A DNA stretch of 64,000 bases from Capnocytophaga cynodegmi DSM 19736. GTDB lineage: Bacteria > Bacteroidota > Bacteroidia > Flavobacteriales > Flavobacteriaceae. Below, in pieces: positions 28,210 to 37,915 of this stretch. The translations under genes and the position numbers were made by a program. Position 1 is the first letter of the stretch, and every line of letters begins with the position of its first letter. The notes below the pieces were generated by a model. That model did no database searches, was not told the DNA's origin, and saw only the letters and a list, made by a program, of their open reading frames with translations. The stretch spans positions 156,499-220,498 of the forward strand of contig NZ_KB900703.1 of the NCBI RefSeq assembly GCF_000379185.1, given 5' to 3'.

Positions 28210-29144
28210 TTATCAAAATATTTTTCCAAAACCATCAAACTGCACAAATCTTCAATATTTTGATTCCAAAATTGTTCACAATGTTTGTGTGCATTTTTTA
28301 TAATTTCCATACATTTTTCAGGGTGAGAAATATAAAAATTTAGCCGTTCTTCTAAATCCGAGTAATCAGGTTTTATTTCAATATAATGTTTTCCTCCGAT
28401 AAGAGTGCCTTCCATAAACCAAGTTTCGATGGTAGGTCTGGGCATCACTGCAACTGAATTAGAAGACATTATCCACTTTAAGTTTGTTGCTACATCATTG
28501 CCTTGCAAACTTAAAATGAATTTATAATCTAAGTGTTCTTCAATAGAAATTTTAGGTTTAAGCCATTCGCTTTCAGTTATTCCAACCTTGCCTACAGCTC
28601 CCAAATCACAAAGTGGATGACCGAAATATTTTTGATAAAAATCATATCGATGTTGTTGATAAATTGCTCCTCTACCAATCAATAAATTTTTCTTTTCATA
28701 GAAAGGTTTGTCATTTTCTATCCAAACAAAATGTCGAGCTTTGTCCAAATTTAGCAAAACACTATTTTGATTATCATCGGAAATCGGACGGCTTTTCACG
28801 ATAGAAGGTGTATCTGGGATGTGTGTAACATCACCAAAGACAAAGTCAATCGGTTGGTTTTTATCAAAAAAACGGGCATACTCATAAGTGTCAAAATAAT
28901 AAGCCTTTGGCGTTTGAGGCGTTCGTAGGTCCTTAATAGATCTTTTTCCTGACAAAAAAACAGAAGCATTACTGGTTTTGCAGTAATAATTCAAACGACT
29001 TTCTACATTTTTGAGCTCTATTTCAGTTGCTTTTGATTTTAAATTTGAAATTTGTCTTTTATAATCCCCACCGCGATTACCAAAAAAACACAATCCATAA
29101 TTGCGTATATAATACCAAAACTTAACTTGTTTGTTAATTTTCAT
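28206..29144 (-). CDS. Glycosyltransferase family 90 (CAP10-like)
   Basis: The 312-residue protein matches the GT90/CAP10 family: VKSRPISDDNQNSVLLNLDKARHF, the FILSLQGNDVATNLKWIMSS core (residues ~210-230) and the WFMEGTLIGGKHYIEI segment. In bacteria GT90 proteins modify LPS, and in fungi and animals they are xylosyl- or glucosyltransferases. It is the first gene of the five-gene operon. A glycan with a xylose or glucose branch is possible but not shown. Confidence 0.85.
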   Translation of the reverse strand: MKINKQVKFWYYIRNYGLCFFGNRGGDYKRQISNLKSKATEIELKNVESRLNYYCKTSNASVFLSGKRSIKDLRTPQTPKAYYFDTYEYARFFDKNQPIDFVFGDVTHIPDTPSIVKSRPISDDNQNSVLLNLDKARHFVWIENDKPFYEKKNLLIGRGAIYQQHRYDFYQKYFGHPLCDLGAVGKVGITESEWLKPKISIEEHLDYKFILSLQGNDVATNLKWIMSSNSVAVMPRPTIETWFMEGTLIGGKHYIEIKPDYSDLEERLNFYISHPEKCMEIIKNAHKHCEQFWNQNIEDLCSLMVLEKYFDN

Positions 29145-29173
29145 AACTTTATGTTCACCAAAAGTCCTTTCGG

Positions 29174-29181
29174 CAAAAATA
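29174..29181 (-). promoter_or_regulatory. -7 box of the glycosyltransferase operon
   Basis: On the minus strand TATTTTTG (29181-29174) lies 30 nt before the GT90 ATG. A clear TTG is not seen at the usual distance. A plus-strand promoter starts 34 nt away, so the region is a divergent control site. Confidence 0.45.
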
Positions 29182-29214
29182 CAGAAATAATTTTAAAAAT
29201 ACTTTATCTCTCTT

Positions 29215-29244
29215 TTGTTTTACAAGAAAATATTCATACATTTG
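29215..29244 (+). promoter_or_regulatory. Promoter of the maltose operon
   Basis: TTG (29215-29217), 19 nt and TACATTTG (29237-29244) match the consensus. The first gene starts at 29430, giving a leader of about 180 nt, which is long for this window and could hold regulation. No conserved riboswitch fold was recognised. Confidence 0.6.
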
Positions 29245-29429
29245 CCCCAACAATTTTACTTCTCAAAAATAATTAAATCAAGGGTTGGAGTTTATCTGTA
29301 GAATGCAGAGGATTCTCCAGTGTTTTTCTTTTGTTTCTTGATTTATTTAAGTTTTATCCTTTTTTATTTTTAGGTGTTTTGAAAATCTGATTGTAAAGTA
29401 TATCAGGTTTTGATACAATTAGGTCTGTT

Positions 29430-30923
29430 ATGGAAAAACGAAGATTAAGTTTTTGGGAAATATGGAATATGAGTTTTGGTTTTTTGGGTATCCAATTTGG
29501 GTTTGCCTTACAGAATGCCAATACATCTCGTATTTTTGAAACATTAGGAGCCAAAGTTGAAGATATCCCAATTTTGTGGATTGCTGCTCCTGTTACTGGG
29601 CTAATTATTCAGCCTATTATTGGATATATGAGCGACCGAACGTGGACGCGATTGGGTCGCCGTCGTCCGTATTTTTTAATCGGTGCGATTCTCTCTTCTA
29701 TCGCATTGTGTATTATGCCGAATTCGCCTTCACTGTGGATTGCCGCTGGAACACTTTGGATTATGGATGCCTCCATCAATATTTCAATGGAGCCTTTCCG
29801 TGCTTTCGTAGGTGATAATCTGCCTGATGAACAACGTACTACTGGATTTGCAATGCAAAGTTTCTTCATCGGAGTGGGAGCGGTGGTAGGTTCAGCCTTG
29901 CCTTATATTTATACGAATTATTTGGGAATCAGCAATACAGCTCCCGAAGGGGTCATTCCCGATTCGGTAAAATGGTCATTCTATGCAGGAGCTATCGTTT
30001 TTCTGGTGGCTGTACTATGGACGGTTTTCTCTTCTAAAGAATATTCTCCTGCCGAGTTGGAAGCCTTTGAAAAGAAAGATGTCAATACCTACAAAAACGA
30101 AGTTTCTTCCGAAGAAAAAGCAAAAAAACTAAACTTTTATGGAGCAATTTTTGCTGTCGTGGGGGTTATTTCAACAATTTTTCTTTATTTTTTCAAAATG
30201 GAAAAAGAGTTGTACATTTTGGCTATCGGACTGGCAATGTTAGGATTTTCGTTCTTGTTTACGTCTTATCTGCATAAAAGGAAGGTGAAAGAGAATGGCT
30301 TTATTTCTATCACTACCGATATGCTTTATATGCCCAAAACGATGAAACAACTAGCTTTGGTTCAGTTCTTTTCGTGGTTTTCGCTTTTTGCAATGTGGAT
30401 TTACACTACGGCAACGGTAACGGGGCGTATCTATGGAACTACGGATACTTCCTCTCCTTTGTATAACGAAGGAGCAGATTGGGTTACGTTGCTTTTCGCT
30501 GTGTACAATGGGGTAGCAGCATTGGTGGCATTCTTGCTTCCTGTTTTGGCAAAAGCTACTAGCCGTAAGGTTACTCACTTTATCTGTTTGTTATTGGGAG
30601 GATTAGGGCTTATTTCGGTGTATTTTATAAGTGACCCAAATATGCTTATCGTTTCGATGGTTGGTGTAGGAATTGCTTGGGCGAGTATCCTTTCGATGCC
30701 GTACGCAATTCTTTCTGGAGCATTACCTTCGGATAAAATGGGGTATTATATGGGCGTATTTAACTTCTTTATTGTACTTCCACAGATAGTTGCCGCAACA
30801 ATTTTGGGAGTTATCGTACACAATTTGTTTAATAACGAACCTGTATATGCGTTAGTTGTAGGAGGTGTAGCGATGATTTTATCAGGATTTTTGACTCTTG
30901 GAGTGAAAGATTCTATAAAGTAG
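29430..30923 (+). CDS. MFS/GPH-type sugar transporter, probably for maltose
   Basis: The 497-residue, 12-TM protein has the SLC45/GPH-like N-terminus (WEIWNMSFGFLGIQFGFALQNAN), the cytoplasmic loop YMSDRTWTRLGRRRPYFLIG between TM2 and TM3, and a long central loop. Close relatives in flavobacteria sit beside maltose phosphorylase genes. The downstream pgmB and GH65 genes suggest that it imports maltose or a similar disaccharide; this substrate call is by context. Confidence 0.85.
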   Translation: MEKRRLSFWEIWNMSFGFLGIQFGFALQNANTSRIFETLGAKVEDIPILWIAAPVTGLIIQPIIGYMSDRTWTRLGRRRPYFLIGAILSSIALCIMPNSPSLWIAAGTLWIMDASINISMEPFRAFVGDNLPDEQRTTGFAMQSFFIGVGAVVGSALPYIYTNYLGISNTAPEGVIPDSVKWSFYAGAIVFLVAVLWTVFSSKEYSPAELEAFEKKDVNTYKNEVSSEEKAKKLNFYGAIFAVVGVISTIFLYFFKMEKELYILAIGLAMLGFSFLFTSYLHKRKVKENGFISITTDMLYMPKTMKQLALVQFFSWFSLFAMWIYTTATVTGRIYGTTDTSSPLYNEGADWVTLLFAVYNGVAALVAFLLPVLAKATSRKVTHFICLLLGGLGLISVYFISDPNMLIVSMVGVGIAWASILSMPYAILSGALPSDKMGYYMGVFNFFIVLPQIVAATILGVIVHNLFNNEPVYALVVGGVAMILSGFLTLGVKDSIK

Positions 30924-31134
30924 GCAATAGAAAATAGGCAATAGGGATTAGTGATTAGTAAATAGTGGTTAGTAGTTAGCAAATAGTGATTAGCAATTAG
31001 CAGATAGCACTTGCAACTTTATCCTTTCTACTTTATCCTTGTAGCTTGGTACTTGTAACTTGTTCCTTTTTACTTTATCCTTTATCCTTGTAACTCAGTA
31101 CTTGTTTCTTAAAACATTTAAATTTATACTTAAA
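30924..31134. repeat. Intergenic repeat region (copy 2)
   Basis: This 211-nt spacer begins with repeated 8-10-nt units (GTGATTAG, AATAGTG, AGCAATTAG) and continues as a pyrimidine-rich tract. Positions 31015-31037 are identical to 3441-3463. The rest consists of variants of ACTTTATCC and CTTGTAACT. No gene or terminator is visible. Confidence 0.5.
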
Positions 31135-31767
31135 ATGAAAGCATACATATTTGATTTAGATGGTGTTATTGTCGATACAGCAAAATTTCACTTTATAGCG
31201 TGGAAGAAAATTGGACAAGAATTTGGGTTTGAACTCACACACGAACTCAACGAACAGCTTAAGGGCGTAAGCCGTGTTGATTCGCTTCAAAAAATATTGA
31301 ATTGGGCAGGTGTTTCTGTTTCTGAAGAAAAATTTGATGAGTTAGCAACACGCAAAAATGAAGATTATTTAAGCTATGTAGCTCAGATGAACGAAAACGA
31401 TATCTTACCTGGTGTAAAAACATTTTTGGAACAGGCAAAGCAAAAAAATATAAGGATTGCTTTGGGTTCGGCAAGTAAAAATGCTCGTCCGATTTTGCAA
31501 AAGCTCGGAATCATTTCGTATTTTGATGCCATTGTTGATGGAAATGACGTTAGCAAAGCCAAACCCGACCCCGAAGTTTTTGTGATTGCAGCTCAAAAAT
31601 TAGGTGTTCAAAATGAAAATTGCGTGGTTTTTGAAGATTCGGAAGCAGGAGTTCAAGCGGCCAAAACGGCAGGAATGAAAGCTATCGGAATTGGAAGTGC
31701 AGACGTGCTACATCAAGCCGATGAGGTTTTTTCCGGTTTTGAGGAAATATTACGTGTGGAAAAATAG
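31135..31767 (+). CDS. pgmB: Beta-phosphoglucomutase
   Basis: The 210-residue HAD hydrolase-fold protein has the nucleophile and acid/base pair in FDLDGVIVDT (Asp8, Asp10), GSASKNA, KAKPDPEVF and FEDSEAGVQAA. It converts beta-glucose-1-phosphate, the product of maltose phosphorylase, to glucose-6-phosphate. The ATG at 31135 is chosen because the upstream extension to 31060 lies in repeat DNA. The GH65 phosphorylase is three genes downstream. Confidence 0.93.
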   Translation: MKAYIFDLDGVIVDTAKFHFIAWKKIGQEFGFELTHELNEQLKGVSRVDSLQKILNWAGVSVSEEKFDELATRKNEDYLSYVAQMNENDILPGVKTFLEQAKQKNIRIALGSASKNARPILQKLGIISYFDAIVDGNDVSKAKPDPEVFVIAAQKLGVQNENCVVFEDSEAGVQAAKTAGMKAIGIGSADVLHQADEVFSGFEEILRVEK

Positions 31768-31802
31768 AAATCCTATGTTTTTTAATTTTAAAACTTATAA
31801 AT

Positions 31803-32297
31803 ATGTATATTACAGGTAAATACTGGAATAACTATATTGGTGATACAGATGATAGTTTGACATTAGTGGATTATCTTTTAGACAAGCAAAAGGAAGAAAT
31901 TACCTTGAGTGAAATCTTCTCTGATACACGTTTAGAACGCCTGAATTGGAATTTTCGTCAAACAGATACTTTACTTATTTATACGGATAAACAAGGAATT
32001 GAACGCGAGTTTTATTATGCAATTGATTTAATTACTGATTTAGCGGCATTACTTTTGGAATGCAAAAAGAATGGAAGTGTTAATTTGAGCGAACTTTCTG
32101 AAGGAAATTTTGATGCTACTTCATTGAATATTAAAATCATTTCAACTCAAGAGGAAAATAAACAAATGAATAAAGCTTTGAAAGATTTTGTAGCAGAACC
32201 TTTATCATACGATTTGAGTGAAATGTGTCCGGAAGAAGTGATGTTGGAAATAGCAGAAATCTGTGAAGAATTAAGAAAAGAACTTTTTGAAGAGTAA
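31803..32297 (+). CDS. Hypothetical acidic protein
   Basis: The 164-residue soluble, strongly acidic protein has no signal peptide or TM helix. It has a mixed alpha/beta N-terminal part (YWNNYIGDTDDSLTLVDYLLDKQ) and an acidic helical C-terminus (MLEIAEICEELRKELFEE). I do not recognise the family. It lies 35 nt after pgmB and is the first of three genes that separate pgmB from the phosphorylase. Confidence 0.6.
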   Translation: MYITGKYWNNYIGDTDDSLTLVDYLLDKQKEEITLSEIFSDTRLERLNWNFRQTDTLLIYTDKQGIEREFYYAIDLITDLAALLLECKKNGSVNLSELSEGNFDATSLNIKIISTQEENKQMNKALKDFVAEPLSYDLSEMCPEEVMLEIAEICEELRKELFEE

Positions 32298-32375
32298 ATT
32301 TATCAGTAAAAAATAAAATCCTGTCGATTTAAGTTTTTAATCTGATGGTATAAAGCTATAAACCATATATGACCG

Positions 32376-32873
32376 ATGAAAAACATTGTGAATATACGTC
32401 CGATGAATCCGAGCGAGTATTCGTTATTGCAGGATTTTTTGTACGAAGCCATATTTTTGCCCGAAGACGTTACACCGCCACCGCGTGATATTGTCTTTCA
32501 CCCCGAACTACGCATCTATTTTGCTGATTTTGGTTCACAAAAAGGTGATGTAGCCGTAGTGGCAACAGCTTCGGAACGGATAATTGGTGCGGCGTGGGCA
32601 AGAATTATCAACGATTACGGACATATTGACGACCAAACTCCCTCACTTTCTATTTCGCTTTATTCAGAATATCGAAATCAAGGTATTGGTACAAAATTAT
32701 TTCAAAAATTGCTTGACCAACTTGCTGAGGAGGGCTACGAAAAAGCTTCATTATCTGTGCAGAAAGCCAATTATGCAGCAAAAATGTATTTGAAAATGGG
32801 GTTTTATGTCGTCAAGGAAAATGACGAAGATTATGTGATGGTGATTGATTTGAATTCGACAAACACACATTAA
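32376..32873 (+). CDS. GNAT-family N-acetyltransferase
   Basis: The 165-residue protein has the acetyl-CoA loop YRNQGIGTKLFQKLLDQ (residues ~108-124), then KASLSVQKANYAAKMYLKMGFYVV, typical of GNAT enzymes. An aromatic, acidic N-terminal half probably gives specificity. The substrate is unknown. It is cotranscribed with the maltose genes by position only. Confidence 0.88.
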   Translation: MKNIVNIRPMNPSEYSLLQDFLYEAIFLPEDVTPPPRDIVFHPELRIYFADFGSQKGDVAVVATASERIIGAAWARIINDYGHIDDQTPSLSISLYSEYRNQGIGTKLFQKLLDQLAEEGYEKASLSVQKANYAAKMYLKMGFYVVKENDEDYVMVIDLNSTNTH

Positions 32874-32896
32874 CAATTGAACGAGATTTGAATAAA

Positions 32897-33427
32897 ATGT
32901 CAGAATTACAATTACTTATGGTGTTGCTTCCTGTGGTATTTATGGTGCACGATTTTGAGGAAGTTGTAATGTTCGAGACGTGGCTTTCCAAAAATCGAGA
33001 TGAATTGAGGCAACGTTTCCCGAAACTGGAAAAATTCCTGACTCGCAATAATTTTTTTGCATATTCCACAGCCGATTTCGCGGTAGCAGTAGCCCACGAA
33101 TTTTTATTGCTTTCAGTTGTTTGTTATTTGTCGGTTTGGTTTGGAAGTTATGGTTGGTGGTTTGCTGGATTTATGGCGTTTTTCATTCATTTATGGATGC
33201 ACATCGTGCAATGGCTTGTGTATGGAAAGTATGTCCCAGTGATAATCACCTCCCTACTGTCGCTTCCATATTGTTTTTATACATTTTGGAAGTTTGTTGA
33301 ATCTGATATTCTGTCTTTTGAAGAGATGTTTTGGTGGACAGTCGTAGGAATTGTAGTAACTATTGTAAGTTTTCCGTTAGCATTCTTTTGGGCGTCGAAA
33401 TTTCATAAGTTTCGTAAGAAAATGTAA
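32897..33427 (+). CDS. HXXEE-domain membrane protein
   Basis: The 176-residue membrane protein carries the HDFEE motif near residue 18-22 for which the HXXEE family is named, then four to five TM helices with further histidines (VAHEF, IHLWMHIVQW) that could bind a metal. The function of the family is unknown. The ATG at 32897 is preferred over the in-frame TTG at 32888. It is the third intervening gene in the maltose operon. Confidence 0.75.
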   Translation: MSELQLLMVLLPVVFMVHDFEEVVMFETWLSKNRDELRQRFPKLEKFLTRNNFFAYSTADFAVAVAHEFLLLSVVCYLSVWFGSYGWWFAGFMAFFIHLWMHIVQWLVYGKYVPVIITSLLSLPYCFYTFWKFVESDILSFEEMFWWTVVGIVVTIVSFPLAFFWASKFHKFRKKM

Positions 33428-33531
33428 ATTTGTTTAAGGAATTATGTTTGAAAATGAAAAATTTTTAAACGAATACTCAAAAAAATAAATATTTTATAAG
33501 AATTAAGTGAAAAAATAAAATCATACATAGA

Positions 33532-35838
33532 ATGAATCAAGATTATATCGTGCCGGATAATTGGTGCATCATAGAAGAAGGATTTGAAAAAGACCGCGTA
33601 ATGCAGTCCGAGAGTTTGTTCAGTTTGGGTAACGGAGCGATGGGGCAACGTGCTAATTTCGAGGAAGATTACTCAGGAAAAACCTTTCAAGGAAGTTATA
33701 TCGGAGGGGTCTATTATCCCGACAAAACCAAAGTAGGTTGGTGGAAAAACGGCTATCCGGAGTATTTTGCCAAAGTGTTAAACGCTCCAAGTTGGATAGG
33801 TATTCGTGTGAAAATCAACGGAGAGGAATTGGATTTGAATATGTGCAAATCGGTCAGAAATTTCAAACGTGTGTTAAATATGAAAGAGGGTGTTTACACG
33901 CGTTCGTTTGTGGCGACACTTCCAAGCGGAATGGAAATTCAGGTGAACGTAACTCGTTTTCTTTCATTGCAATACGATGAAGTGGGTGTAATTCGTTATG
34001 AGGTTACTCCTCTTAGCGAAAAAGCTACTATTACGTTTGAGTCGTATTTGGATAGCTCTATTGAAAATCACGACACAAACTGGGAAGAAAAATTCTGGAA
34101 TACTCTCGATGTCAAACAAGTAGGAAACAGAGGCTTTATCGTGGCAGAAACCAAGAAGACAGCCTTTCGTGTTTGTACCTTTATGGAAAATCGGTTGGAA
34201 GTAAATGGCGTAGTTTCTAACATTCAAAAGGTAAATCAAAAAGAGAACTACATCGGTTTCGTATATGAAACTTCGGCAGAGAAGAATCAAACCGCTCAAT
34301 TTGAAAAGTACGCAGGATATGTAACATCATTCAATCATCCGAAAGAAAAATTGATTGAAGAAACGGAGCAATTATTGCTGAAAATTACTGCTTTAGGCTT
34401 CAACGAATTATTGAAAAAACAGAAAGAAGATTGGGCTGAGGTTTGGCAAATGGCGGATATCACTATCGAAGGCGATGTCAAAGCACAACAAGCAATTCGT
34501 TTTAATATTTTCCAATTGAATCAAACGTATTCGGGTAAAGATGCTCGTTTGAATATTGGTCCGAAAGGATTTACAGGTGAAAAATATGGCGGAAGCACCT
34601 ATTGGGATACCGAAGCCTATTGTTTGCCTTTCTATATGGCGACCAAAAACGCCGAAGTGGCTCGTAATTTGTTGAAATATAGATATGACCAATTGGGGAA
34701 AGCCATCGAAAATGCTGAAAAATTAGGCTTTAAAAACGGAGCAGCGCTCTACCCAATGGTAACGATGAATGGCGAAGAATGTCACAACGAATGGGAAATC
34801 ACCTTTGAGGAAATCCACCGCAACGGAGCTATTGCGTTTGCGATTTACAATTATGTGCGTTACACGAATGACTTTGCGTACGTTCCTGAAATGGGCTTGG
34901 AAGTACTTATCGGAATTGCACGTTTCTGGCACCAAAGAGCGACCTTTTCAAAGGATAAGAATAAATACGTAATTCTCGGAGTAACAGGTCCTAACGAATA
35001 CGAAAATAATATCAATAACAATTTCTATACGAACTACATCGCTCAATGGTGTATCAAATATGCTAAGGAATGTTTGTATAAAGTGAAAACTTCTTATAGT
35101 AGTGATTTTGAGCGAGTTTGGAAGAAAACCAATCTTTCCGAAAACGAAATAGAGCAATGGTTAGCGGTTGCCGAAAATATGTATTATCCGTATTCGGAAG
35201 AATTGAATATTTATCTGCAACAAGATGGCTTTTTGGATAAAGAACTTATCACAGTGGCAGAGTTGGATAAAAAAGAACGTCCTATCAATCAGCATTGGTC
35301 GTGGGACAGGATTTTGCGTTCGCCTTACATCAAACAAGCCGATACATTGCAAGGTTTCTACTTCTTTGAAGACCATTTCACGAAGGAAGAATTGGCTCGT
35401 CATTACGATTTTTACGAACCTTTTACGGTACACGAATCGTCACTTTCTCCGTGCGTACATAGCATTTTGGCGGCTTCTTTGGGAAGAATGGAACACGCTT
35501 ACACGTTCTATTTGCGTACTTCTCGCCTCGATTTGGACGATTACAACAAAGAAGTTCACGAAGGATTGCACATTACCTCAATGGCAGGAACGTGGATGAG
35601 TATCGTGGAAGGCTTTGGCGGTTTGCGTATGCGAAACGGAATGTTACACCTGAATCCGCAAATTCCATCGCAATGGAAAAGTTATTCGTTTAAAGTGAAT
35701 TTCCGAGGGCAAATCCTTAAAGTTTCAGTGTCACCAAAAGAAACAAAACTTTCGCTCGAAGGAATATCTTTACAATTGAGCATCAACGGAAAAGATGTTA
35801 CTGTTGAAAACGGAAAAGAAATGATAGTGAGCTTGTAA
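33532..35838 (+). CDS. Glycoside hydrolase family 65 phosphorylase, probably maltose phosphorylase
   Basis: The 768-residue protein has GH65 structure: an N-terminal beta-sandwich (~1-270), an (alpha/alpha)6 catalytic barrel and a small C-terminal domain. The catalytic-acid region is GVTGPNEYENNINNNFYTN (residues ~482-500), and the phosphate-site HESSLSPCVHSILAA lies near residue 640. It splits maltose with phosphate into glucose and beta-glucose-1-phosphate, which pgmB uses. Trehalose or kojibiose phosphorylase activity is possible, but the transporter and pgmB context favours maltose. It lacks a signal peptide and is cytoplasmic. Confidence 0.9.
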   Translation: MNQDYIVPDNWCIIEEGFEKDRVMQSESLFSLGNGAMGQRANFEEDYSGKTFQGSYIGGVYYPDKTKVGWWKNGYPEYFAKVLNAPSWIGIRVKINGEELDLNMCKSVRNFKRVLNMKEGVYTRSFVATLPSGMEIQVNVTRFLSLQYDEVGVIRYEVTPLSEKATITFESYLDSSIENHDTNWEEKFWNTLDVKQVGNRGFIVAETKKTAFRVCTFMENRLEVNGVVSNIQKVNQKENYIGFVYETSAEKNQTAQFEKYAGYVTSFNHPKEKLIEETEQLLLKITALGFNELLKKQKEDWAEVWQMADITIEGDVKAQQAIRFNIFQLNQTYSGKDARLNIGPKGFTGEKYGGSTYWDTEAYCLPFYMATKNAEVARNLLKYRYDQLGKAIENAEKLGFKNGAALYPMVTMNGEECHNEWEITFEEIHRNGAIAFAIYNYVRYTNDFAYVPEMGLEVLIGIARFWHQRATFSKDKNKYVILGVTGPNEYENNINNNFYTNYIAQWCIKYAKECLYKVKTSYSSDFERVWKKTNLSENEIEQWLAVAENMYYPYSEELNIYLQQDGFLDKELITVAELDKKERPINQHWSWDRILRSPYIKQADTLQGFYFFEDHFTKEELARHYDFYEPFTVHESSLSPCVHSILAASLGRMEHAYTFYLRTSRLDLDDYNKEVHEGLHITSMAGTWMSIVEGFGGLRMRNGMLHLNPQIPSQWKSYSFKVNFRGQILKVSVSPKETKLSLEGISLQLSINGKDVTVENGKEMIVSL

Positions 35839-35849
35839 TACATAAAAAT

Positions 35850-35886
35850 AAAAGGCTACTTTACTGAAAAGTAGCCTTTTATTTTT
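35850..35886. terminator. Bidirectional terminator between GH65 and the zinc peptidase gene
   Basis: AAAAGGCTACTTT and AAAGTAGCCTTTT form a long stem with an A-run on one side and a T-run on the other. It serves the two convergent genes. Confidence 0.88.
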
Positions 35887-35904
35887 ATGAAAATTGTATT
35901 AATA

Positions 35905-36597
35905 TTAATCCCTTGAAGAGGCAAAAACTTTCAAAGCCCAGTAAATAAGAGTTGCTAAAGAACCTAAAGCTGCTACTAAGTAAGTTCGAGCTGCCCATTT
36001 CAGTGAGTCTTCAGCTCCTTTGTATTCTTCCTGAGAAACCATATTTTTGTTTTTAAGCCACGCTAAAGCTCTGTTACTTGCATCATACTCAACAGGTAAT
36101 GTGATAAAGCTGAATAGGGTAGCAAGAGCAGACATAATAAGTCCTGCAATAGCTACATAAATTCCGAATTTGGAAGCAGCCATAAGTGCTAATCCTCCAA
36201 TAATTACCCAAGTTGATAAATTTGACGAAATACTAACAAGAGGTACTAATTTTGAACGCATTGTAAGCCACTTATATGCTTGAGCGTGTTGCACGGCGTG
36301 TCCGCATTCGTGTGCTGCTACTGCCGCTGCCGCTGCATTTCTTTCATTATAAACAACATCGCTTAAGTTTACGGTTTTATTCATTGGGTTGTAATGGTCC
36401 GTAAGCATACCTGGAGTTGAAATAACCTTAACGTCATAAATTCCGTGGTCGTGTAGCATTTTTTCGGCAATCTCAGCACCTGACATATTGTTGCGTAAAC
36501 GAACATTTGAATAATGCTGAAATTTTCGCTTTAACTGCCAACTTACAGCCATACTAATCAAACCAAATAAACCAAGAATAACATAATATCCCATCAT
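35905..36597 (-). CDS. YugP-like membrane zinc metallopeptidase
   Basis: The 230-residue protein has an N-terminal TM helix, a zinc site HECGH (HExxH, in AAAAVAAHECGHAVQHAQ, residues ~93-110) and three more TM helices. It belongs to the Zn_peptidase_2 / YugP family, and its likely targets are membrane proteins. It is a single-gene unit, convergent with the GH65 gene and divergent from the protease pair. Confidence 0.88.
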   Translation of the reverse strand: MMGYYVILGLFGLISMAVSWQLKRKFQHYSNVRLRNNMSGAEIAEKMLHDHGIYDVKVISTPGMLTDHYNPMNKTVNLSDVVYNERNAAAAAVAAHECGHAVQHAQAYKWLTMRSKLVPLVSISSNLSTWVIIGGLALMAASKFGIYVAIAGLIMSALATLFSFITLPVEYDASNRALAWLKNKNMVSQEEYKGAEDSLKWAARTYLVAALGSLATLIYWALKVFASSRD

Positions 36598-36766
36598 AAT
36601 GTTTTGTGTTTTTAAAAGTTACTTTCTATTCTCAGCAAAATCTTTGCCAAATTTGATGCAAATATATTCTTTTTTGTAACAAGTAGAATTTCTTACAGAA
36701 TTATTTTTTATGGAATTTCTTTGTTGATGGTTTTTAAATATATTTGTCAGCTAAAAAACACAATGT

Positions 36767-37900
36767 ATGCGAAAGAACATTTTCATTTTTCTGTTTCCTT
36801 TCCTTTGTTTTGCACAAAAGCAATATAGTTATGAGAATATACAACTCAATAGTCCCTATCTTTTTTATGAGGATAAACGTGAGGAACAAGAAATTATTTT
36901 ATCACTCATAGATGCCTATTTTTCCAAAAATCTTTCCTTACAAGAGAAAACTACCTTTTGGAAAATTCCCAAAAACTCTGTTTTTTTGAGAAGCTACGAT
37001 TTGTCCTGGATTCAACAAGAAGCTAGCATAAGAGGAGACTACATACCTACTATCTTGTCAATGTTATATATTGATGAAAAATATCAAATTCGAATAGCTT
37101 GGGTGGGAAATACTCCCGAAGATGACAAAATATTAGCTACTTACAATTTTTTAGTAAATAAAGATTATCAGTTCGAAAATATGTTTGATAATCAGTTCGA
37201 TACATTTACAAAAAGAAAAATTAAAAATCTGACATTTTATTACAAAAACTCGAAACTTTTCCGTAAAGAAGATGTGAAAAAAGCTTTGAAATTTAACAAG
37301 GAAATGGCTGATTTTTTTGAGCTACCCGAAATTGATTTTTCGTGTTTTATTTTTGATAATTATTTCGAGCAAAAAAATTTGAGAGGTTTTGATTTTGATA
37401 CAGATATGAGGGTAGGGCGTGAAAAAGGAGGCGTGGCTTTTCCTTATTTAAAAGTTATTTTCTCGGGAAATGGTACGGCTTATTATCCACACGAAATAGC
37501 ACATCTGTACACTCGCTAAAAGGCAAAAAACGAAAATTCATATCTTGATGAAGGGATAGCTGTCTATTTTGGTGGTTTAGGGGGACTCTATTTTCCTCAA
37601 ATTATGCGAGAATTATATTCATTTTTACAGCAAACGGATATTGATATTTACCAAATTATTGAAACAAAAGACAATCTGTTTGTTAAAACGGATATAGACT
37701 TTCATTATGCTTTTGCTGCTTTGTTATACCACACTATTTTGGAACATCACGGCAAAGAAAAACTCTTTGAGTTATTGGATTCAGGCGATAATTTGGATGT
37801 TTTTTGGGACAAAATCAAAGCCACTTTTAGCCTGAAAACGGAAGAATTTCATAATTTCTTTTTGAAAGAATTGGAGAAATATGTAAAAAGTAAACCATAA
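36767..37900 (+). pseudogene. Secreted HExxH protease paralog split by a nonsense codon
   Basis: The frame begins with a Sec signal peptide (MRKNIFIFLFPFLCFA) and runs through the zinc motif HEIAH to TAA at 37517-37519. It then continues in the same frame to 37900 with the missing C-terminal part (SYLDEGIAVYFGG...). The intact paralog 37916-39055 has GAA at the matching position, so a single G-to-T change explains the stop. Truncation falls between HExxH and the third zinc ligand Glu, so the short product (250 residues) should be inactive. The two frames flanking the stop are otherwise well preserved, indicating recent loss. Confidence 0.8.
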
Positions 37901-37915
37901 AATAACTCTGTGACG

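Noticed and set aside
29245-29429. Riboswitch in the long leader of the maltose operon
   Set aside because: No known aptamer signature was recognised; only AT-rich sequence was seen.
31060-31134. Extended N-terminus of beta-phosphoglucomutase
   Set aside because: It translates intergenic repeat DNA; MKAYIFDLDG is the normal HAD start.
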